From Paenibacillus sp. UBA6285 (lineage in GTDB: Bacteria > Bacillota > Bacilli > Paenibacillales > Paenibacillaceae): a DNA stretch of 8,925 bases. The position numbers and the translations under genes were made by a program. Numbering within the stretch: position 1 is the first letter of the stretch; every line of letters starts with the position of its first letter. Where the stretch lies: assembly GCA_002438345.1 (NCBI GenBank), contig DJUJ01000139.1, forward strand, positions 18,287-27,211, written 5' to 3'. Positions 5,967 to 8,925 of this stretch are shown here, in pieces. Below the pieces are notes generated by a model. That model was not told where the DNA came from and searched no databases. It saw only the letters and a list, made by a program, of their open reading frames with translations.

Positions 5967-5995
5967 ACCCCGGAAGGCTAAGAGCCAACCGGGGT
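5967..5995. terminator. Bidirectional terminator shared by yugP and the LysR gene
   Basis: The stem is ACCCCGG (5967-5973), a symmetric AA/AA internal loop, GGCT, a 3-nt loop (AAG), AGCC and CCGGGGT (to 5995). On the minus strand TTTCTTTTTG follows, a good T-tract. On the plus strand only ATTGTTTTG follows, so it is weaker for yugP. The LysR stop codon (TAG, 5980-5978) lies at the loop edge of the stem. Confidence 0.75.
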
Positions 5996-6892
5996 ATTGT
6001 TTTGTCTAGCTTTAAAATAGGATATCAAAAAAGTCCGAAACGAACGCGCAACCAGTGGCAACTTACTATCTGTTCGATAAATCAAACCAACCGTCCTCGT
6101 CACAGCAGGCTCAACAACCCTTACCTGAGCCGGCTGGAGAGGATTCGTCTGATAGAACGCCATCTCCGGAAGAAGGCTTACACCCATCCCTGCCGCCACT
6201 AAACCACGAATGGTATCGGTCTCCCCACCTTCAAATGCAATTTGCGGTTGAAATCCAGCCTGCAGGCATGCTTGCCAAACGATCGGTCTCAGAGAATAAC
6301 CCTGACTAAACAGAACAAACTTTTCTTTTTGAAGCTGTTCCAAACGGATCTCTGACTCTCCTGCCAGCCGATGATTCTGTGGAAGTATTGCAAATAATTC
6401 TTCAGTCATAACAATATCCCCTGAGACATGCTCATCGTTTTCCGGAAAAGGCGAAATAAATGTTAAATCCACCTCACCAGACAATACATCTTTTATCAAA
6501 GAAGGGTACGACCCCTGCTTAAAACGAAACTTAACATGGGGATAGTACTGGCGGAATTCTGCAACGATAGTGGGAATAAGATGCGTGCCAAGGCTGTGAG
6601 GAAATCCAATACGAATCTCCCCACGCTCCGGATCCAGAAATTCATGCACTTCATTTACCGAATGTTCCAACTCCTTAAGGATACTATCCACCCGCTTGCA
6701 AAAGAGCTGTCCAACTGGCGTTAGCTGCAAATTACGCCCTTTTTGCATGAACAAGTCAACCCCAAGCTCTTGCTCCAACTGATGAATCTGACGACTTACC
6801 GCAGATTGCGCTACATGAAGTTCCTCCGCCGCTCTTGTTACATGTTCTTTTTGGGCTACCTTTAGAAAATATTGCAGCTGTCTTAGCTCCAC
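5978..6892 (-). CDS. LysR family transcriptional regulator, GltC-like
   Basis: A 304-residue full-length LysR protein. The N-terminal winged HTH covers residues 1-60 (MELRQLQYFLKVA, HVTRAAEELHVAQSAVSRQIHQLE, LFMQKGRNLQLTPVG). An effector-binding domain follows from about 90 (GEIRIGFPHSLGTHLIPTIV, QGSYPSLI, GLVAAGMGVSLLPE). The order and wording of these segments closely resemble Bacillus GltC, the activator of glutamate synthase genes, as I remember it. No gltAB lies here, so the symbol is withheld. GTG 6892 is the only start, since an in-frame TAA lies 21 nt upstream, and it gives the canonical MELRQLxYF N-terminus. It begins 4 bp after the rhomboid stop and so is likely co-transcribed and coupled. 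Its last codons lie inside the terminator hairpin. Confidence 0.9.
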   Translation of the reverse strand: MELRQLQYFLKVAQKEHVTRAAEELHVAQSAVSRQIHQLEQELGVDLFMQKGRNLQLTPVGQLFCKRVDSILKELEHSVNEVHEFLDPERGEIRIGFPHSLGTHLIPTIVAEFRQYYPHVKFRFKQGSYPSLIKDVLSGEVDLTFISPFPENDEHVSGDIVMTEELFAILPQNHRLAGESEIRLEQLQKEKFVLFSQGYSLRPIVWQACLQAGFQPQIAFEGGETDTIRGLVAAGMGVSLLPEMAFYQTNPLQPAQVRVVEPAVTRTVGLIYRTDSKLPLVARSFRTFLISYFKARQNNTPVGS

Positions 6893-6896
6893 TCCA

Positions 6897-7532
6897 TCAT
6901 CGCCCCTGTCTTAGGCTTTTATTAAATATACGAATAATAAGTCCATATAGGAAAAAGCCTGAAACCAAACCTCCGATATGTGCAACCCAATTCACATTCG
7001 GTGTTGCAAACGACATAATGATCCCGATTACTAACAATCCGAATAATGTCTTTCGCGAGCCTTCGTCCATCATCGCCCGTTGAATAACAGCAATGTATAA
7101 AAATGCGCCATAAACGGCGTAGATCGCTCCAGAAGCACCTACTGATACCGTGCCTACCCCTAATTCTGAGCGACTGCTGATCGCAATCGTTAGAACATTT
7201 GCAAGAACTCCACCTACCACATAAAGAATAGCATATCGCCACCAGCCAAGCAGGCGCTCCAGAGGCGGTGCAAACACCAGCAGAGTAAAGCTATTAAAGA
7301 ATAGATGGGAAAACCCATTATGTAAAAAAATAGCCGCCACATAGCGCCATAGTTCCTCTTTAAATGGACTAACATCAACTATAGCACCAAAATCAACAAG
7401 CGTTTGAATATTAGTTGATCCTCCATTGAACGTCATAAGGATAAACATGATCACGTTAGCCACTATGAGAAGACACGTTACCGGGTAATACCGGAGATAA
7501 CTTTTCCAATTTTCATACCGTATAAATATCAT
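6897..7532 (-). CDS. Rhomboid family intramembrane serine protease
   Basis: A 211-residue membrane protease with about six membrane segments. The rhomboid catalytic dyad is present: S134 in GASGA (132-136) and H185 in AHIGGLVSGF. The HxxxN element (H76, N80 in HLFFNSF), which supports the oxyanion, is also visible. Rhomboids cut transmembrane helices of substrate proteins within the bilayer. ATG 7532 is chosen because AAAGGG lies 9 nt upstream and the protein then begins MIFIRYENW, typical of Bacillales homologues. ATG 7541 abuts that site, and longer starts reach into the promoter. It is transcribed divergently from tpx and followed 4 bp later by the LysR gene. The substrate is unknown. Confidence 0.9.
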   Translation of the reverse strand: MIFIRYENWKSYLRYYPVTCLLIVANVIMFILMTFNGGSTNIQTLVDFGAIVDVSPFKEELWRYVAAIFLHNGFSHLFFNSFTLLVFAPPLERLLGWWRYAILYVVGGVLANVLTIAISSRSELGVGTVSVGASGAIYAVYGAFLYIAVIQRAMMDEGSRKTLFGLLVIGIIMSFATPNVNWVAHIGGLVSGFFLYGLIIRIFNKSLRQGR

Positions 7533-7566
7533 TACACCCATCCCTTTACGTTTATATCTTGCCTTG

Positions 7567-7597
7567 TTGGACAACTCCCTGTAAATAAGATTATAAT
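7567..7597 (+). promoter_or_regulatory. Possible promoter of tpx
   Basis: TTGGAC (7567-7572) and a perfect TATAAT (7592-7597) are 19 bp apart, slightly long for sigma-A, which may mean it is weak or activator-dependent. It points to the ribosome binding site GGAGGAAAA ahead of ATG 7649. The -10 is shared with the opposing rhomboid promoter. Confidence 0.45.
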
Positions 7598-7619
7598 TTA
7601 TTGTGGCGGTAAGAGCCAA
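7590..7619 (-). promoter_or_regulatory. Promoter of the rhomboid-lysR unit
   Basis: On the minus strand TTGGCT (7619-7614) and TATAAT (7595-7590) are 18 bp apart. The predicted start is near 7583, leaving a leader of about 50 nt before ATG 7532. Its -10 overlaps a plus-strand TATAAT (7592-7597) within the palindrome ATTATAAT. Confidence 0.6.
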
Positions 7620-7648
7620 TATTACAATTCGAGGAGGAAAACAAGGAT

Positions 7649-8167
7649 ATGACGCAAGAAAGAACAGGCGTAGCTACTTTCAAAGGCAACCCCATTACTC
7701 TCGTAGGACCCAAGCTTACAGCTGGTGATCCCGCCCCCGATTTTGTTCTTAGTAAGAATCTACTGGAAGAAGTGTCTCTTAGTGATTATGCCGGTAAAAT
7801 CAAGCTGGACAGTGTTGTCCCTTCTCTAGATACTGGTGTATGTGATGCACAGACGCGCCGATTCAATAGCGAAGCTGCAGAGCTGGGTGACGATGTAGTT
7901 ATCCTCACGGTTAGTATGGACCTACCATTCGCTCAAGCCCGCTGGTGTGGCGCTGCAGGTATCGATCGCGTAATCACTCTATCCGATCACAAAGCAGCCT
8001 CATTCGGACAAGCTTATGGTGTTCTAATCAATGAATTCCGGTTAGATATGCGTTCTATTTTTGTACTAGACAAGAGCAACACACTCACCTATGTTGAATA
8101 TTTGAGTGAGATGACTGAGCACCCTAATTACGAAGATGCTATAGCTGCTGTGAAGGAGCTGCTCTAA
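7649..8167 (+). CDS. tpx: Thiol peroxidase (atypical 2-Cys peroxiredoxin Tpx)
   Basis: A 172-residue cytosolic peroxiredoxin of normal Tpx length. The peroxidatic site is PSLDTGVC, with P58, T62 and C65 forming PxxxTxxC, followed by the family signature DAQTRRFN. The resolving cysteine is C100 in [10 protein letters not shown], at the spacing used by Tpx for an intramolecular disulfide. The enzyme reduces hydrogen peroxide and organic peroxides with thioredoxin as electron donor. AGGAGG (7633-7638 region) lies about 11 nt before the ATG, with AAGGA closer. The gene stands alone: divergent from the rhomboid gene, followed by a structured repeat and a strong terminator. No convincing PerR box was found in its upstream region. 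Confidence 0.95.
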   Translation: MTQERTGVATFKGNPITLVGPKLTAGDPAPDFVLSKNLLEEVSLSDYAGKIKLDSVVPSLDTGVCDAQTRRFNSEAAELGDDVVILTVSMDLPFAQARWCGAAGIDRVITLSDHKAASFGQAYGVLINEFRLDMRSIFVLDKSNTLTYVEYLSEMTEHPNYEDAIAAVKELL

Positions 8168-8220
8168 TTCTATAGGGCAGTAGATCAGTAGCAATTTACG
8201 ACAATACTTACTTATCACTG

Positions 8221-8322
8221 CAAGCATAAATGCCTTTGTCGTCCTTATAAGGGACGACAAGCGTTTATGCGAGAAATATAAGACATAATGTATAGGTGTA
8301 AAACTTATACTTTCTTATATTT
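8221..8322 (+). repeat. Interspersed two-hairpin repeat, copy 2
   Basis: Second copy of the element at 5858-5957, same orientation, 53 bp after the tpx stop and immediately before a terminator. Hairpin A: GCATAAATGC pairs with GCGTTTATGC, and after a small bulge TTGTCGTCC pairs with GGACGACAA, a longer inner stem than in copy 1. Hairpin B is nearly identical (AAATATAAGA/TCTTATATTT plus an AT-rich inner stem). Flanking sequence before the shared CAAGCATAAA is not similar, which sets the element's left boundary. Confidence 0.8.
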
Positions 8323-8324
8323 TG

Positions 8325-8363
8325 AAAAAAGCGGAAGAAGGTCCATCCTTCTCCCGCTTTTTT
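8325..8363. terminator. Strong bidirectional terminator between tpx and the DUF1499-like gene
   Basis: Seventeen-base arms, AAAAAAGCGG-AAGAAGG (8325-8341) and CCTTCTC-CCGCTTTTTT (8347-8363), pair with one mismatch around a 5-nt loop. Both strands end in a run of at least six T, so it serves tpx on the plus strand and the leftward gene at 8465-8854. Confidence 0.88.
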
Positions 8364-8404
8364 TGTAATAGAAAGATTTATCGATAACATCCAGAGCAGC
8401 TGAT

Positions 8405-8418
8405 CGTTTACGTAAACG
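8405..8418. other. Perfect 14-bp palindrome, function unknown
   Basis: CGTTTACGTAAACG is fully self-complementary and lies in the tail-to-tail gap, downstream of the stop of the leftward gene at 8465. It could be a protein-binding dyad, but it is not near a promoter. Confidence 0.3.
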
Positions 8419-8464
8419 CATTCATACTCTACCTAAGTAAGAAGGTTTTACGGATCTCTGAAAA

Positions 8465-8854
8465 TTAGTCCGCTTTGTATTTTCCTAATTTTTTGTCCAA
8501 AGACGCATACAACCGCTGAATAACACGGTAGTTAGCACCCAGATCGCCTAGCGAACCTCTAGATGCTGAGTACATATCTACGCCACAACGTACAGGCGTG
8601 GTATTGAGCACTGAGACAGTAATGTCCAGTGTACGACCGAATGCCGTTCTCTTCTCCAGTGTAATCTCACCTACTGACTCCACTTCATGAAGCACCTTGA
8701 ATCCAGGAACTTTCTTAAGCGTTGATGAAACTTCCTCCCAAGCTTTGTCTTTCGTTAGATTGTAATAACGCGTTTTTAATGTCGGATCTTTTGCGCGGTC
8801 GCTTGTTCCATCATGACTGCGGAATAAACCGACCAAGGTTCTTTTTAACGACAA
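8465..8854 (-). CDS. Small DUF1499-like protein
   Basis: A 129-residue soluble protein without signal peptide or membrane segment. The middle has an AW...L...PGF pattern (38-52), and the C-terminal part VDMYSASRGSLGDLGANYRVIQRLYASLDKKL (92-123) matches the DUF1499 ending, in which S-x-S-R-x-G-x-x-D-L-G-x-N is characteristic. No biochemical function is established for the family. The start is TTG at 8854, supported by AGGGGG 7 nt upstream. No in-frame ATG fits as well, and residues after the TTG (SLKRTLVGLF) look like a natural N-terminus. Transcription ends at the shared terminator 8325-8363, so the mRNA would also carry the palindrome at 8405-8418. No convincing promoter was found in 8855-8925. 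Confidence 0.75.
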   Translation of the reverse strand: MSLKRTLVGLFRSHDGTSDRAKDPTLKTRYYNLTKDKAWEEVSSTLKKVPGFKVLHEVESVGEITLEKRTAFGRTLDITVSVLNTTPVRCGVDMYSASRGSLGDLGANYRVIQRLYASLDKKLGKYKAD

Positions 8855-8925
8855 AATTCTTCCCCCTCTACAAATCCCAAGTTCATTATTCTAAGTGTAA
8901 CACTCTTGTCTCAGGAACAAAAGGG

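Noticed and set aside
7582..7605. PerR box in front of tpx
   Set aside because: Only one half-site (TTATAAT) is present; the matching half at one-base spacing fails at most positions on either side, so the sequence is better explained by the overlapping -10 elements.
7533..7619. Longer rhomboid reading frame from a TTG at 7619 (or ATG 7541)
   Set aside because: The TTG lies within the predicted -35 and has no ribosome binding site; ATG 7541 directly abuts AAAGGG. ATG 7532 has the right spacing and the typical family N-terminus.
1..8925. tRNA, rRNA, CRISPR array or insertion sequence
   Set aside because: No cloverleaf-like segment, regular repeat-spacer array, transposase motif or terminal inverted repeats with target duplications could be seen by eye.

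Overview
The window looks like a chromosomal segment of a low-to-medium GC Firmicute, most likely Paenibacillus or a close relative. Grounds: strong AGGAGG-type ribosome binding sites, frequent GTG/TTG starts, sigma-A style promoters, a GlnR/TnrA-type box, and proteins of Bacillus/Paenibacillus type (YugP-like protease, GltC-like LysR regulator, Tpx, membrane-anchored ResA/TlpA-like thioredoxin). The genus is inferred from recognition, not from a search.

Layout. (1) 1-304 minus: 5' part of a membrane-anchored thiol-disulfide oxidoreductase, with a clear promoter at 343-370. (2) 444-920 plus: a lone JAMM/M67 metallopeptidase. (3) 4241 down to about 388, minus: a nitrogen-linked operon, amtB - DUF294 nucleotidyltransferase - DEDDh exonuclease. 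It has one promoter and a GlnR/TnrA-type box. The spacing is tight (30 bp, then an ATGA overlap). The first good minus-strand terminator lies beyond the oppositely oriented M67 gene, so the operon transcript probably runs antisense through M67. (4) 4192-4699: AT-rich divergent intergenic region with the amtB and merR promoters and a possible leader peptide. (5) 4700-5841 plus: MerR-type regulator followed by a YugP-like zinc membrane protease, with an exact inverted repeat at their junction. (6) 5978-7532 minus: rhomboid protease followed by a GltC-like LysR regulator 4 bp downstream. (7) 7649-8167 plus: thiol peroxidase Tpx, divergent from the rhomboid gene, with overlapping -10 elements. (8) 8465-8854 minus: small DUF1499-like protein with a TTG start.

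Two points stand out. The AmtB operon has no PII gene next to it. In that place it carries a GlnD-like nucleotidyltransferase fold protein and a 3'-5' exonuclease, which could be an undescribed transporter-linked nucleotidyl signalling or modification module. Also, a two-hairpin non-coding repeat of about 100 bp occurs twice (5858-5957 and 8221-8322, about 89% identical by eye, same orientation). Each copy lies between a stop codon and a bidirectional terminator. I saw no tRNA, rRNA, CRISPR array, transposase or obvious recent insertion.
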